DNA from: Murimonas intestini
GTDB lineage: Bacteria; Bacillota; Clostridia; Lachnospirales; Lachnospiraceae
Assembly: GCA_003148945.1 (NCBI GenBank)
Contig: QGGY01000001.1
Location: forward strand, 682,001 to 746,000
Length of the DNA: 64,000 nucleotides
Direction: 5' to 3'
Shown here: one piece after another, positions 8,877 through 17,577 of the stretch
Numbering within the stretch: the stretch's first letter is position 1
Layout of the letters: each line of letters starts with the position of its first letter
The notes under the pieces: model-generated
The model's database searches: none
What the model was told of the DNA's origin: nothing
What the model saw: only the letters and a program-made list of their open reading frames with translations
Translations under genes and position numbers: made by a program

Positions 8877-9027
8877 ATGGTTTTGCCAAAAAAGAATAAT
8901 AACGCCATAGATGCGATTGCAGAAACAGAAACAGGCGATGGACTTTCGGCGGTATCGGAGAACATCCGGGAGGGATACGAGTATAATTAAGTAGGTACTA
9001 TTTGAACGGAAAAATTAAACATAGTAA

Positions 9028-9050
9028 CTTTGTGACATCGTGTCGCAAAG
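9028..9050. other. Perfect hairpin CTTTGTGACA-N3-TGTCGCAAAG
   Basis: Ten paired bases (one G-U) with a 3-nt loop lie just before the terminator at 9056. It could be an operator or a recombination scar; nothing decides between them. Confidence 0.4.
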
Positions 9051-9055
9051 TATGA

Positions 9056-9088
9056 GCCAGCAGAATCTAAATGAACTGCTGGCTTTTT
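9056..9088 (+). terminator. Rho-independent terminator
   Basis: The arms GCCAGCAG and CTGCTGGC flank a 12-nt loop and are followed by TTTTT. It closes the stretch after the FtsX permease operon. Confidence 0.85.
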
Positions 9089-9129
9089 GTCGTTACAGAT
9101 GAAAATAGCATTAGACTCAAAACAGAAGT

Positions 9130-9256
9130 TACAACATAGCAGAGGAGGTAGATCATTGATTCATTCCACAGATGCGGGTATCACTGCTCTATGGACGATT
9201 TTGGCAGCGGTTATTCGAATGTTAAAGGTTTTTTTAATATTTGCAAATCTCTATGA
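9130..9256 (+). pseudogene. EAL-domain (cyclic-di-GMP phosphodiesterase) gene fragment
   Basis: In the frame 9161-9256 the sequence reads FHRCGYHCSMDDFGSGYSNV, which is the EAL-domain DDFGTGYSS motif and its preceding helix. It stops at TGA 9254-9256. The sequence just before (EEVDH in a neighbouring frame) suggests the fragment begins a little upstream with a frameshift. Nothing else of an EAL protein is present, so this is a scrap of about 100 bp. The 53-codon frame at 9156-9317, which has a plausible ribosome binding site and overlaps the next gene by ATGA, is most simply an overprint of this scrap. Confidence 0.65.
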
Positions 9257-9313
9257 AATCTTCAAAATTAGTCCTTATAATGAATTTGAGATAAAGAAAG
9301 GATATGAAAGATT

Positions 9314-10021
9314 ATGAAAACAATTTTAAAAACAACAAATCTTTGTAAGTCTTTTAAAAATCAAAAGGCAGTAGACAATGTGTCGCTTAGTATTCATGAG
9401 AACTCAATATATGGATTACTGGGACCGAATGGAGCAGGAAAATCAACAATCCTAAAAATGATTGTTGGTATATTAAAGCCTACTTCTGGAAAAATTCAAA
9501 TCGATGACCATGACTGGTGCCGTAATGATTTAAGAAATATCGGTGCTTTAATAGAAATGCCCCCATTGTATGAAAATTTGACCGCATATGAGAACCTAAA
9601 GGTTCGTACATTAGCGTTGGGATTGCCAGACACAAGAATTTTAGAGGTTCTTGATATTGTAAATTTAACTGATACAGGCAGGAAAAAAGCAAAGCAATTC
9701 TCCTTAGGAATGAAACAACGTCTTGGAATAGCACTTGCTCTATTGCCAAATCCTAAAATTTTAATTTTAGATGAACCGACAAACGGGCTAGATCCGATAG
9801 GTATTCAAGAATTACGAGAGTTTATCCGTTCTTTGCCATCTAAAGACATAACAGTAATCTTATCCAGTCATATTTTATCTGAGGTTGAACAAATTGCTGA
9901 TGAAATTGGTATTATCGCAAATGGAACATTGGGATATGAAAACCAAATTGATAGCAGTGCAAATTTAGAAGATATTTTTATGAATGTTGTTATGAAAACG
10001 GAAAGGAGAAATATGAAATGA
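9314..10021 (+). CDS. Lantibiotic-immunity ABC transporter ATP-binding protein (LanF/CprA type)
   Basis: The 235-residue ATPase has Walker A GPNGAGKST, signature LGMKQRLGIALAL (SLGMKQRLG, as in the bacitracin/lantibiotic immunity subfamily), Walker B KILILDEPTNGLDP and the H loop VILSSHILSEVEQ. The Q loop region shows ALIEMPPLYENLTAYENL, with Glu instead of the usual Gln, a feature of LanF-type ATPases (the E loop). It forms an operon with two permeases and a regulator/kinase pair, the LanFEG-RK arrangement also seen for Cpr and Nsr-like peptide resistance systems. It overlaps the next gene by 4 bp. Codons are markedly AT-rich compared with the transporter at 5.7-8.8 kb, suggesting separate acquisition. 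Confidence 0.9.
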   Translation: MKTILKTTNLCKSFKNQKAVDNVSLSIHENSIYGLLGPNGAGKSTILKMIVGILKPTSGKIQIDDHDWCRNDLRNIGALIEMPPLYENLTAYENLKVRTLALGLPDTRILEVLDIVNLTDTGRKKAKQFSLGMKQRLGIALALLPNPKILILDEPTNGLDPIGIQELREFIRSLPSKDITVILSSHILSEVEQIADEIGIIANGTLGYENQIDSSANLEDIFMNVVMKTERRNMK

Positions 10022-10740
10022 GTACCTTGATTCGTTCTGAAATTCTAAAAACAAAACATACATTTCCCTTAAGGTTAGTTATTATTTCTCCCCTTTTCAC
10101 TATTTTATTAGGACTTGTTTTAAGTGGAACATCTGCTCAGCCTGCTTCTTATAATTGGTGGTACGAGATACTGCTTCCTATTACGCTGTCAATTTTGTGT
10201 GCAAGCACAATCATTCGTGAAAAGAAAACACATTATCAAAATGTACTATGCTTATCCAGCAGCCGAAACAAAGTATGGCTAAGTAAAATGACAGCGGTAG
10301 CTATTTTACTATTGATTTCAAACTTGATAATGTGGATTGGATGTACAATATTAGGGACTGTTGCGGAAACAAAGATTTCAATACTTAATGGTTTTGTCAG
10401 TTGCATACTCTTGACAGTAACATATTTATGGCAAATTCCATTTATTATGATGTTATGTAAATTTGGCAGCTATCTGTTCTCAATATTGCTTTCCATTGGC
10501 GGGAATGTTATCATATCGCTATTGGGTGCTGAGAAAAACTATTTTCTTATCAACTTATATGCGATTCCCGCAAGAATAGTTTGTCCGTTTTTAGGTATCC
10601 ATCCTAATGGACTGGCTATAGAAACAGGCTCTTACTTATTGGATAAAGGAATTGTTTTTCCGGCGTTGTTCATTAGTTTAGTGACAGCTGCTTTATTAAC
10701 AATACTTTCCTCTAAATTATTGTCAAATGAGGTTAAATAA
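10018..10740 (+). CDS. Lantibiotic-immunity ABC permease (LanE/MutE type)
   Basis: This 240-residue membrane protein has about six hydrophobic segments and the opening typical of ABC-2 immunity permeases (STLIRSEILKTKHTFPLRLV). The segment PASYNWWYEILLPITLSILC is characteristic of the MutE/EpiE family. It overlaps the ATPase stop by ATGA and the following permease reading frame starts within or just after its end, so translation is probably coupled. It would form the membrane channel together with the next gene product and expel a lantibiotic or similar peptide from the membrane. Confidence 0.85.
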   Translation: MSTLIRSEILKTKHTFPLRLVIISPLFTILLGLVLSGTSAQPASYNWWYEILLPITLSILCASTIIREKKTHYQNVLCLSSSRNKVWLSKMTAVAILLLISNLIMWIGCTILGTVAETKISILNGFVSCILLTVTYLWQIPFIMMLCKFGSYLFSILLSIGGNVIISLLGAEKNYFLINLYAIPARIVCPFLGIHPNGLAIETGSYLLDKGIVFPALFISLVTAALLTILSSKLLSNEVK

Positions 10741-10741
10741 A

Positions 10742-11494
10742 ATGGTTGATTTCATTAGATATACGAAAAGTGATTTGTACAAGCTAAAATATTCCAGCTT
10801 TTATTTCATACACCTCGCTTTACCAATCTGTGGAGTTGGTTTACTTCTTTTGTATACAGCATTTTCCTCAATAAGTGAATTAAATGTAGTATCATCGTTC
10901 TTTCAAATTTTTGCAATATGTTATCCTTTTGTCATTGCCATTGTTTGTAATATAGTTGAAGAACAGGAAATGGGTGCAGGATATTCTCAAAATCTGCTTA
11001 CACTTCCTCATAGGGGATTTGCAGTTTTATCAAAATTTCTTATCCTTATAACCTTTGGGTTTTTAGCAATGATAGGGAGTGCCGCTCTTTTCTATATATT
11101 GCTCCCTATTTTTAGAGATACTGCAGCACTTTCCATTGAAATTTTTCTATTTCCTGCCTTGGTCTTATGGTCTGCCAACATTATGTTTTATGCAGTTTAT
11201 TTCATGATATCTTTTAGGTTTGGCAAAAACACTTGTATAGGATTGGGTGCTGTTGGCAGTCTATTGGCAGCATTATTGCAAACGGGATTAGGAACAGGGA
11301 TTTGGTTTGTCATACCATATGGAATTGGTATTCATCTGAGTGATTATGCTTTAAATTATGCATTACGTATAGAAGCTATACAAAATGCAGAAATAACCAC
11401 CGCTATAGTGATTTGTATTGTATTAACAGTTTTATTGGTAATCCTCTTAATGATTTGGTTTAGAAAATATAGTGGTAAACATACAGTGGAATAA
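10742..11494 (+). CDS. Lantibiotic-immunity ABC permease (LanG/MutG type)
   Basis: The second permease has about 250 residues and six hydrophobic segments. The start MVDFIRYTKSDLYKLKYSSFYFIHLALP and the central VEEQEMGAGYSQNLL match the MutG/LanG family. I place the start at 10742 because a GAGG lies 10 nt upstream at 10728-10731; the open frame could also start at 10727, which would overlap the previous gene. Together with the LanE-type neighbour it gives the usual heteromeric channel. Confidence 0.85.
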   Translation: MVDFIRYTKSDLYKLKYSSFYFIHLALPICGVGLLLLYTAFSSISELNVVSSFFQIFAICYPFVIAIVCNIVEEQEMGAGYSQNLLTLPHRGFAVLSKFLILITFGFLAMIGSAALFYILLPIFRDTAALSIEIFLFPALVLWSANIMFYAVYFMISFRFGKNTCIGLGAVGSLLAALLQTGLGTGIWFVIPYGIGIHLSDYALNYALRIEAIQNAEITTAIVICIVLTVLLVILLMIWFRKYSGKHTVE

Positions 11495-11523
11495 AAACTT
11501 AAAACAAGAAATGGGGTGTTTAT

Positions 11524-12183
11524 ATGGCAAATATTTTAGTGATAGATGATGAAGCAGCAATGTTACATCTTATAGAAAGAATACTTGAAAAAGATAAGCA
11601 CAATGTAACTCTATGTAAAGATGCCAAAAATGTTTTAAATTTTGACTTTAGAAAATTTGATTTGATTTTATTGGATATTATGATGCCAGAAATAAACGGG
11701 TTCGAGGTCTGTGAAAAGATTCGTTTTTATGTTGATTGCCCAATTATTTTTTTGACAGCAAAGACGCAAGAAATAGATATTATTAGGGGCTTGGGCATAG
11801 GTGGAGATGATTATATTACAAAACCCTTTAGTGCAAGTGAATTACAGGCTCGTATCAATGCACATTTACGCAGAGATACCAGAGAAAAAAAGTATTCCGT
11901 ATTGATTTCGGGAGTGACCTTTTTACTGAATGCAAAAGAAATTAGGATAGATTCAACAAAAGTGCCGCTTACAAAAAGTGAATATGAAATTTGTGAGTAT
12001 TTAGCATTAAACAGAGGTCAGGTGTTTTCAAGAGAACAAATTTATGAGGCAATATTCGGATTTGACGGAGAAAGTGACGATACAGTAATTGCCACCCATA
12101 TTAAAAATATTCGTAATAAATTATCGGAATTTGATATATCCCCTATAGAAACGGTTTGGGGGTGCGGTTATAAATGGGTGTAA
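11524..12183 (+). CDS. OmpR-family response regulator of the LanFEG module
   Basis: The 219-residue regulator has a receiver domain (LVIDDEAAM, phospho-Asp in DLILLDIMMPEINGFEVC, Thr in IIFLTAK, Lys in DYITKPFS) and a C-terminal winged helix (SREQIYEAIFGFDGESDD, VATHIKNIRNKL, WGCGYKWV). It lies 29 bp after the permease with its own AATGGGGTG ribosome binding site and overlaps the kinase start by 10 bp. It likely controls the upstream transporter operon in response to the peptide sensed by the kinase. The closest functional analogues are NsrR, SpaR and CprR. Confidence 0.92.
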   Translation: MANILVIDDEAAMLHLIERILEKDKHNVTLCKDAKNVLNFDFRKFDLILLDIMMPEINGFEVCEKIRFYVDCPIIFLTAKTQEIDIIRGLGIGGDDYITKPFSASELQARINAHLRRDTREKKYSVLISGVTFLLNAKEIRIDSTKVPLTKSEYEICEYLALNRGQVFSREQIYEAIFGFDGESDDTVIATHIKNIRNKLSEFDISPIETVWGCGYKWV

Positions 12184-13529
12184 AAAAACTACGAACTATT
12201 TTTATGAGATATATTTTATTAGTCGCCTGTGGTATTATTTTAATAGGTGCTGTCAATATTGGAACATATATGTTTTGTGTGAATACAGATGTTATAGTCC
12301 CAACCGTAAAAATTGATGAAGAAATCAGTGATGCCAGCGATAAGTTAAAAAACTCCAAAGAATTAGATTTCACTGATGTTCCGTTTTTTTGTGAATACTC
12401 TCTTTTTTCAAAAAATGGAAATTTAGAAAAAAGCTCTCTTGAAACTAAAACTGCTAAATCATTTTGGAATATAAATATCCTTAATCACAAAGACAGTGAA
12501 CGCCCATATCGCTATAAAACGATTGATCGCGGCAATGAAATACTAATTTTGCGTTATCGCATTGCATCGCAATTTAAAAATGAGATGTTAAGAAGTTTCT
12601 TCCCTGTTGCAGATATACCTGTCTTAATTATAGCTTTCATTGAAATGATTGCTTTATTGATTTTTGTGTCACACTTGTTCGGTAAATATACAGGGGGTAA
12701 AATTCGGAAATTACTTATCGTGACTCAGAAGATAGAGGAACAAGATTTAGATTTCACAGTAAATAATAGTGGTATTTTTGAAATCAATGAAGCTCTAAAA
12801 GCATTAGAGCACATGAAAAATGAATTAAAGAAATCACTTATGGCCCAATGGAAAGCAGATAAAATACAACAAGAACAAATATCTGCACTTGCACATGATT
12901 TAAAAACGCCTTTAACCATTCTGCGCGGAAACACAGAATTATTGTATGATACAGAGCTTGTGGATAAACAAAAAGAATGTGCTGATTATATTATGAGCAG
13001 TTATGAAAAAATGTACAATTACGTGCAAATTTTAATTGATGTCACAAAATCTAAAATCCCACTTTCTTTTTCATTAGAGCAAACGAAAATTGCTGAAATT
13101 TTAAAGGAAGTGAAAGTAAACGTGAAAGGCTTATGTGCCGTAAAAAATATTACTTTAAAATGGAATGAAGATTATAACACTGATTATATTCTTGCAGATA
13201 AAGAACAGTTGTTAAGAGCCGTCTTGAATGTCGCTTCAAATGCTGTTGATTATACACCAGATAACGGTAATATTTTGTTTGATATTTATGAAGATATTCA
13301 GTATTTCAACATTGCTGTTTCTGATACGGGAAAGGGATTTTCTCCGGAGGCCTTGAAACGTGCAAAGGAACAATTTTATATGGGTGATAACAGCCGGACT
13401 TCTGGTATACATTATGGAATGGGGCTGTATATTACAAATACGATTATCAAACAACATAAAGGGCAGTTATTACTTGATAATTCTGTTGAAACTCATGGAG
13501 CAAAGGTTACTGTACAAATCCCTTTGTAG
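12174..13529 (+). CDS. Sensor histidine kinase of the LanFEG module
   Basis: The 451-residue kinase has a membrane segment at about residues 10-32, an extracytoplasmic region of about 110 residues, a second segment (VADIPVLIIAFIEMIALLIF), a HAMP-like linker, the phospho-accepting His in SALAHDLKTPLTIL, the N box NVASNAVDYTPDNG and the G boxes DTGKGF and GIHYGMGLYI. The large outside loop fits lantibiotic-sensing kinases such as NisK and SpaK and not the loopless BceS type. It overlaps the regulator gene by 10 bp. No precursor peptide or lanthionine synthetase is in the window, so it serves defence against foreign peptides. Confidence 0.9.
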   Translation: MGVKKLRTIFMRYILLVACGIILIGAVNIGTYMFCVNTDVIVPTVKIDEEISDASDKLKNSKELDFTDVPFFCEYSLFSKNGNLEKSSLETKTAKSFWNINILNHKDSERPYRYKTIDRGNEILILRYRIASQFKNEMLRSFFPVADIPVLIIAFIEMIALLIFVSHLFGKYTGGKIRKLLIVTQKIEEQDLDFTVNNSGIFEINEALKALEHMKNELKKSLMAQWKADKIQQEQISALAHDLKTPLTILRGNTELLYDTELVDKQKECADYIMSSYEKMYNYVQILIDVTKSKIPLSFSLEQTKIAEILKEVKVNVKGLCAVKNITLKWNEDYNTDYILADKEQLLRAVLNVASNAVDYTPDNGNILFDIYEDIQYFNIAVSDTGKGFSPEALKRAKEQFYMGDNSRTSGIHYGMGLYITNTIIKQHKGQLLLDNSVETHGAKVTVQIPL

Positions 13530-13581
13530 CGAATGAGTGAAGCATTCAAAAATCCATTTATGTGATTGAGGAGGATATCAT

Positions 13582-14100
13582 ATGTCATCAGGAAAACCGG
13601 TTGTGCGTCAAATCGCGTGGCTGTCAATAGTTCCACAGCTTTTTATAATGGGGATACTGGTTTTAATTTTTCATACATTTATAAAACCTTTTAAGTCCGC
13701 ACTCATACTTGCCATGATAACTTATTTGGCAGTTTCTTTAATATTGCGTAGCTGTGTTCCGCATCATCACAGAAAAGGTATTTTATTATATAAGCAGGGA
13801 AATTATCTGAAAGCTATTGAAGAGTTTAAAAAAAGCTATAATTTCTTTTGCAGGCATACTTGGATTGATAAATACCGCTGTATCACATTACTATCTTCCA
13901 GTAGATCTTCCTATACGGAAATGGCATTGCTGAATATTGCTTTTTGCTATGCGCAAGCTAAAAATGCAAAGCTTTCAAAGGAGTATTATCAAAAGGTACT
14001 TGAGTTTTTTCCTGAAAGTGAGATGGCTAAAAGCGCATTAAATATGATATCTTCGTTTGAATGTGAAGATGATGATATTGAGAATGAATCTGTACTATAA
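13582..14100 (+). CDS. Membrane-anchored TPR-like protein
   Basis: This 172-residue protein starts with two hydrophobic segments (WLSIVPQLFIMGILVLIF and SALILAMITYLAVSLIL). A short basic linker (HHHRK) leads into two helix pairs with tetratricopeptide pattern: GILLYKQGNYLKAIEEFKKS and, near the end, MALLNIAFCYAQAKNAKLSK then YYQKVLEFFPES. The C-terminus is acidic (ECEDDDIENES). GAGGAGG precedes the ATG. It lies 52 bp after the kinase and may be cotranscribed. TPR proteins mediate protein contacts; no specific partner can be named. Confidence 0.65.
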   Translation: MSSGKPVVRQIAWLSIVPQLFIMGILVLIFHTFIKPFKSALILAMITYLAVSLILRSCVPHHHRKGILLYKQGNYLKAIEEFKKSYNFFCRHTWIDKYRCITLLSSSRSSYTEMALLNIAFCYAQAKNAKLSKEYYQKVLEFFPESEMAKSALNMISSFECEDDDIENESVL

Positions 14101-14120
14101 AATGAACATTATATAAGATT

Positions 14121-14162
14121 TGTAACATCTGGTTTATTTCTAAAAAATTATAATTTGGAGGT
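14121..14162 (+). repeat. Dispersed intergenic element, member D
   Basis: The spacer reads CATCTGGTTTATTTCTAAAA then AATTATAATTTGGAGG and supplies the ribosome binding site of the methyltransferase. It aligns with 40468-40510 (CCAGGTTATGGTAGAAAAAA, then TATAATTTGGAG). Confidence 0.5.
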
Positions 14163-14170
14163 GCGCAGAC

Positions 14171-14959
14171 ATGAATATAACAGATAAAAATATTGATGGT
14201 GGGAAAGCTTTTGACTGGGGAAAAACTTCGGCGGATTATGCAAGATTTCGGGATATTTATCCGCAGGAATTTTATGATAGGATCATAAGCCGTAAATTAT
14301 GTATAAATGGTCAAAAGGTACTTGATATGGGAACCGGGACCGGAGTTCTGCCCAGGAATATGTACCGCTATGGAGCAAAATGGACAGGTACAGACATATC
14401 CGTAAATCAAATTGAGCAGGCAAAAATTCTTTCAGAGGGAATGGATATCGATTACTATGCATTATCAGCAGAAAATGTGGATTTTTCAGATGAGTCATTT
14501 GATGTAATTACTGCATGTCAATGTTTCTGGTATTTCAACCACGAGGAAACTGTGTCTAAGTTTTATCGGATGCTAAAGCCAAACGGACGTATTCTTGTCT
14601 TGTATATGGCCTGGCTGCCTTACGAAGATAAAATTGCAGGAGCAAGCGAAAAACTTGTGCTGAAATATAGTCCAAAGTGGAGCGGTGCAGGGGAGACGGT
14701 TCATCCAATATTTATACCTGACTGTTATAATGAAAAATTTGAATTAGTTTTTCATGAGGAATATCCTTTATATGTACATTTCACTCGAGAAAGCTGGAAT
14801 GGAAGAATGAAAGCCTGCCGGGGAATTGGTGCTTCACTTACGGAAGAAGAAATTGCCATGTGGGAACAAGAACATAAAAGATTACTTACCGAAAATGCAC
14901 CTGATGAGTTCGATGTTTTGCATTATTGTGCCATGGCTGAACTTAAAAAGAAGCAGTGA
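14171..14959 (+). CDS. Class I SAM-dependent methyltransferase
   Basis: The 262-residue protein has the SAM-binding motif I VLDMGTGTGVLPRNM at about residues 52-66, motif II acidic end in WTGTDIS, and motif IV FDVITACQCFWYFN. The N-terminus (GGKAFDWGKTSADYARFRDIYP) and the post-core region fit the ubiquinone/menaquinone-type small-molecule methyltransferases that are common as single genes. The substrate cannot be told. GGAGGTGCGCAGAC precedes the ATG, within a dispersed spacer element. Confidence 0.85.
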   Translation: MNITDKNIDGGKAFDWGKTSADYARFRDIYPQEFYDRIISRKLCINGQKVLDMGTGTGVLPRNMYRYGAKWTGTDISVNQIEQAKILSEGMDIDYYALSAENVDFSDESFDVITACQCFWYFNHEETVSKFYRMLKPNGRILVLYMAWLPYEDKIAGASEKLVLKYSPKWSGAGETVHPIFIPDCYNEKFELVFHEEYPLYVHFTRESWNGRMKACRGIGASLTEEEIAMWEQEHKRLLTENAPDEFDVLHYCAMAELKKKQ

Positions 14960-15036
14960 CTCAATTCCCGCACTCCAACAAGCAGAAAGGGATGGGGTGT
15001 CAATAGTGAATTGTCCTAATACGAGGAGGGGATGAG

Positions 15037-15525
15037 TTGAAATATACATATCGGGATGAATATTATTATGGGTATTTAGAAGACCGTGTCAGTATTGCAC
15101 ATATTGTAATTTGGACTGCATTAGGGATGTATGCAGATGATTTTCTTTTATTGAGGATTGTATTTTTTTGTTTGGCAGCAGCTTTCGGTATTAATGGCTA
15201 TAGGATTGCAACAAAGAGATATAAGAAGGCAATGGCAATCCGGCATAAGATGATGGAGCGGGGATATCGCTGCATTGGTAAGGTCATTAATGCTGGCGGG
15301 GAAAAAGAGAATGTTGAGCATGAATACTACGATGATGATGGAATAAAAAAAGATTTTAATACAACAAGGCCGAATTACTGGATTGAAGTTGAATACACTG
15401 ACAGTAAAGATGGACAGGTGAAACGGGCACGGGCAGAGCGCTTCGGAAAGAAAACAAAATCTTTGATCGGAAGAAGAGCAGATGTGTATCTCTACAATGG
15501 AAGTATATATATAGACATTCCTTAG
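15037..15525 (+). CDS. Membrane protein, DUF3592-like
   Basis: This 162-residue protein has one or two hydrophobic segments near the N-terminus (IVIWTALGMYADDFLLLRIV, FFCLAAAFGINGY) followed by a soluble region with MMERGYRCIGKVINAGG, a variable acidic loop, YWIEVEYTDS and a final strand block ending in RRADVYLYNGSIYIDIP. The pattern of a strand domain with Y-x-V-E-Y and a late D-V-Y motif fits DUF3592-like membrane proteins. The start is TTG at 15037, preceded by GAGGAGGGG at normal spacing. The gene at 15682 has a similar plan, so they may be paralogues or a pair. Confidence 0.5.
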   Translation: MKYTYRDEYYYGYLEDRVSIAHIVIWTALGMYADDFLLLRIVFFCLAAAFGINGYRIATKRYKKAMAIRHKMMERGYRCIGKVINAGGEKENVEHEYYDDDGIKKDFNTTRPNYWIEVEYTDSKDGQVKRARAERFGKKTKSLIGRRADVYLYNGSIYIDIP

Positions 15526-15681
15526 GGGTAAAATGAAACCTGTCATTGATGGAGGAAAGTGGTGGAATGGCCAGGAGTGTAATATCGTACAAGAATTCTG
15601 ATTTTTATTGTACTATAATAAATAATTCATAAGATGTAGATTTATAAATGACAGAGAAAAATGATGGATGGGGGTGGTTTT

Positions 15682-16170
15682 ATGAAAGATTTAATCGCTA
15701 TTGTTTTGTTCTTTGCGATCACAGTGACGTATATCGTTATTGTTGGAATCATTCAGCATAAGTTGACGAAACGGCTGAAAGGAAAAGGGCAGCAGTTCAA
15801 GGAAGAAGCGGAGCAGGATGGAAGGAAGGTAACCGCTTATTTAGATCATTATGATGAACTACATGTTCAGAATTATGACGAAAAAACCGAACAATTTTCC
15901 AGTGGAGAAACTGAATATATTGCCACCTATTATTATGTAGCTCCAAATGGTAAAAAGTATAAAATGCACGAACTTGACTGCCATTTTAAGTGCATCCCCA
16001 GTGAGGAAAGGACTCTCTACCTGCATCCGCGGAATTATCACAAATACTATAAGGGAAATATGTCATTGGGTAAACATCCAAACATATTTATGGTATTTAC
16101 CGTAATCTGCTGGATAGGGCTTTACTATTGGATCATGACGGTTTTTGTTGCGCCTGTTCTCCTGCATTAG
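15682..16170 (+). CDS. Membrane protein, DUF3592-like
   Basis: The 162-residue protein has an N-terminal membrane segment (LIAIVLFFAITVTYIVIVGI), a strand-rich soluble middle with TEYIATYYYVAPNGKKYKM and CHFKCIPSEERTLYLHPRN, and a C-terminal membrane segment (IFMVFTVICWIGLYYWIMTV). This sandwich fits DUF3592-like proteins. I start at 15682, preceded by GGGGGTGG; ATGs at 15661 and 15664 are possible but poorly spaced. Role unknown. Confidence 0.5.
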   Translation: MKDLIAIVLFFAITVTYIVIVGIIQHKLTKRLKGKGQQFKEEAEQDGRKVTAYLDHYDELHVQNYDEKTEQFSSGETEYIATYYYVAPNGKKYKMHELDCHFKCIPSEERTLYLHPRNYHKYYKGNMSLGKHPNIFMVFTVICWIGLYYWIMTVFVAPVLLH

Positions 16171-16197
16171 ATTTCCAAAAGAGGAAAGGGAGTAACC

Positions 16198-16809
16198 ATG
16201 AAAAAAAACATTGCAACAAAACAGATCACGCACTGGCAGAAACTTGACAGGCTGGTTTTCCTTGTACCGCTATTTGTATTCTTTTTCTTATAGGCTGCCT
16301 TAGTGGCTGCCTGATGCCGTTTCTTCTTTTTCTGGGGATGGGGATAGCCGCAGTCCAAATTGAAAAGAGCGGCTGGCTGGACAAAGCAGAGGGTTTTCTG
16401 TCGGCAGCTCCACAATCTTTTGGTATTGAACAAATGAACTATCTTTTATCATCGCCGGATATGGTGATTGGAATTGCTTTGAGAGCTTTTTTGTGATATC
16501 GTTTTTGGCAATTCTGCTGCTGCCTATTTCTGCGGTGCTTCGTATGATACTATCTGCATCGAAAAAAATCCTGTGGTTAAAGCGGACGGATACAGGCGAG
16601 CTTTTGACAGCTCAGATTTCCGGTCTGAAAAATTTTCTTCATGACTTCTCTAACCTAGCGGAAGCGGAGAAATAGCAGCTTATTCTTTGGGATGATTTTT
16701 TGATATATGCTGTGGTACTTGAAGAAAATGAGCGCATCATAGAAGACATTTTCAGGATGAAAGATTTGCGGTATCGAAATTTTATATTAACTTCTTATAA
16801 GTCTTTATA
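16198..16809 (+). pseudogene. Decayed membrane protein with DUF2207-like C-terminal region
   Basis: A good start (GAGGAAAGGGAGTAACC, ATG 16198) opens MKKNIATKQITHWQKLDRL and stops at TAG about 30 codons later. The sequence continues in two other frames: a hydrophobic stretch (PFLLFLGMGIAAVQIEKSG) and then ISFLAILLLPISAVLRMIL. From about 16610 it reads ISGLKNFLHDFSNLAEAEK, TAG, then LILWDDFLIYAVVLEENERI. The last part is the hallmark of DUF2207 membrane proteins, which carry a conserved G-L-x-x-F-L-x-D-F-S and an L-W-E-E-Y-L-x-Y-A-V-A-L segment. At least two frameshifts and one nonsense codon are present. The DUF2207 assignment rests on the tail only. Confidence 0.6.
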
Positions 16810-16820
16810 ACGGAGCGGCA

Positions 16821-16845
16821 AAGCCCTTGTAAATCAAAGTTTTTC
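16821..16845. repeat. Palindromic AAGCCCTTGTAAATCAAAG motif, site 2
   Basis: The sequence AAGCCCTTGTAAATCAAAG followed by a T run resembles site 1 (12-33) and site 3 (17944-17961). It lies between two convergent genes, one decayed and one intact. Confidence 0.35.
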
Positions 16846-16905
16846 TCCACTTTTGCTTAAATCCTGCGTTATAAATCTCCCCCACAAAATTCAAATTTGT
16901 AGATT

Positions 16906-17577
16906 CTAATTTGTTGTTCCACCATGAAAATAACACTCATAAACTTTCTCTGTATTACAATAGATTTCTTCATATCCTTGAAACCATGTAAAATCACCAA
17001 CCACATTGCATTTATATGTATATTCCCCTGATTGATAATACTCTGGTCCACGATATGGCATTTTCATATCTGCTTTTCTTAATGCTTCTTTTAAAAAATC
17101 TCCACTAAACTGCTGACCTAACACTTGTCCACAATAATTCATCGCATACTGCACATTATCTTTATGCCATATTACCTCTTCACCAGCGAATTTCTCTCCG
17201 CCAACGTATGTATCATGATACATATAAGGGGCATTAGTATAGGTAAAATCGTGGGAGTTCAATCTGGTCGGTGACGTTTCATTCATATATGCAGCATATG
17301 TATTCACATTTGCCTCTAATCGGAACAAAATCAACCGTTCAATATCCTTATCTTGTGTATCTGTAATATTCAGACTACATTCCTGTTCTTTCACTAGATA
17401 GTCAACAGTAATATTAAAAAAATTACTTATACCTATAAGATTTGTTATGTCAGGATATGTATGTCCTGCCTCCCATTTTGCTACAGCTTGTCTTGAAACG
17501 GATAATTTTTCTGAAAGTTCTTCTTGAGTTAGTCCATTATTTTTGCGTATCATTTGCAATTTTTCTGAAAACATCAT
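16906..17577 (-). CDS. XRE-family regulator with C-terminal DUF5680 domain
   Basis: The 223-residue protein has an N-terminal helix-turn-helix of the Cro/C1 type (EKLQMIRKNNGLTQEELSEK, LSVSRQAVAKWEAGHTYPD) and a C-terminal domain from about residue 80. The latter shows the DUF5680 pattern RLNSHDFTYTNAPYMYHDTY, then GGEKFAGEEVIWH and GPEYYQSGEYTYKC. HTH-DUF5680 fusions are common in Firmicutes and of unknown ligand. The frame opens at 17589, but GGAGGTG upstream of the Met at 17577 supports the shorter start. Nothing on the adjacent strand identifies its target. Confidence 0.8.
   Translation of the reverse strand: MMFSEKLQMIRKNNGLTQEELSEKLSVSRQAVAKWEAGHTYPDITNLIGISNFFNITVDYLVKEQECSLNITDTQDKDIERLILFRLEANVNTYAAYMNETSPTRLNSHDFTYTNAPYMYHDTYVGGEKFAGEEVIWHKDNVQYAMNYCGQVLGQQFSGDFLKEALRKADMKMPYRGPEYYQSGEYTYKCNVVGDFTWFQGYEEIYCNTEKVYECYFHGGTTN

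Noticed and set aside
9087-9317. A 53-76 residue membrane-like peptide overlapping the LanF start by ATGA
   Set aside because: The same bases in another frame encode the EAL motif CSMDDFGSGYS, so this frame is most simply an overprint of the EAL fragment.
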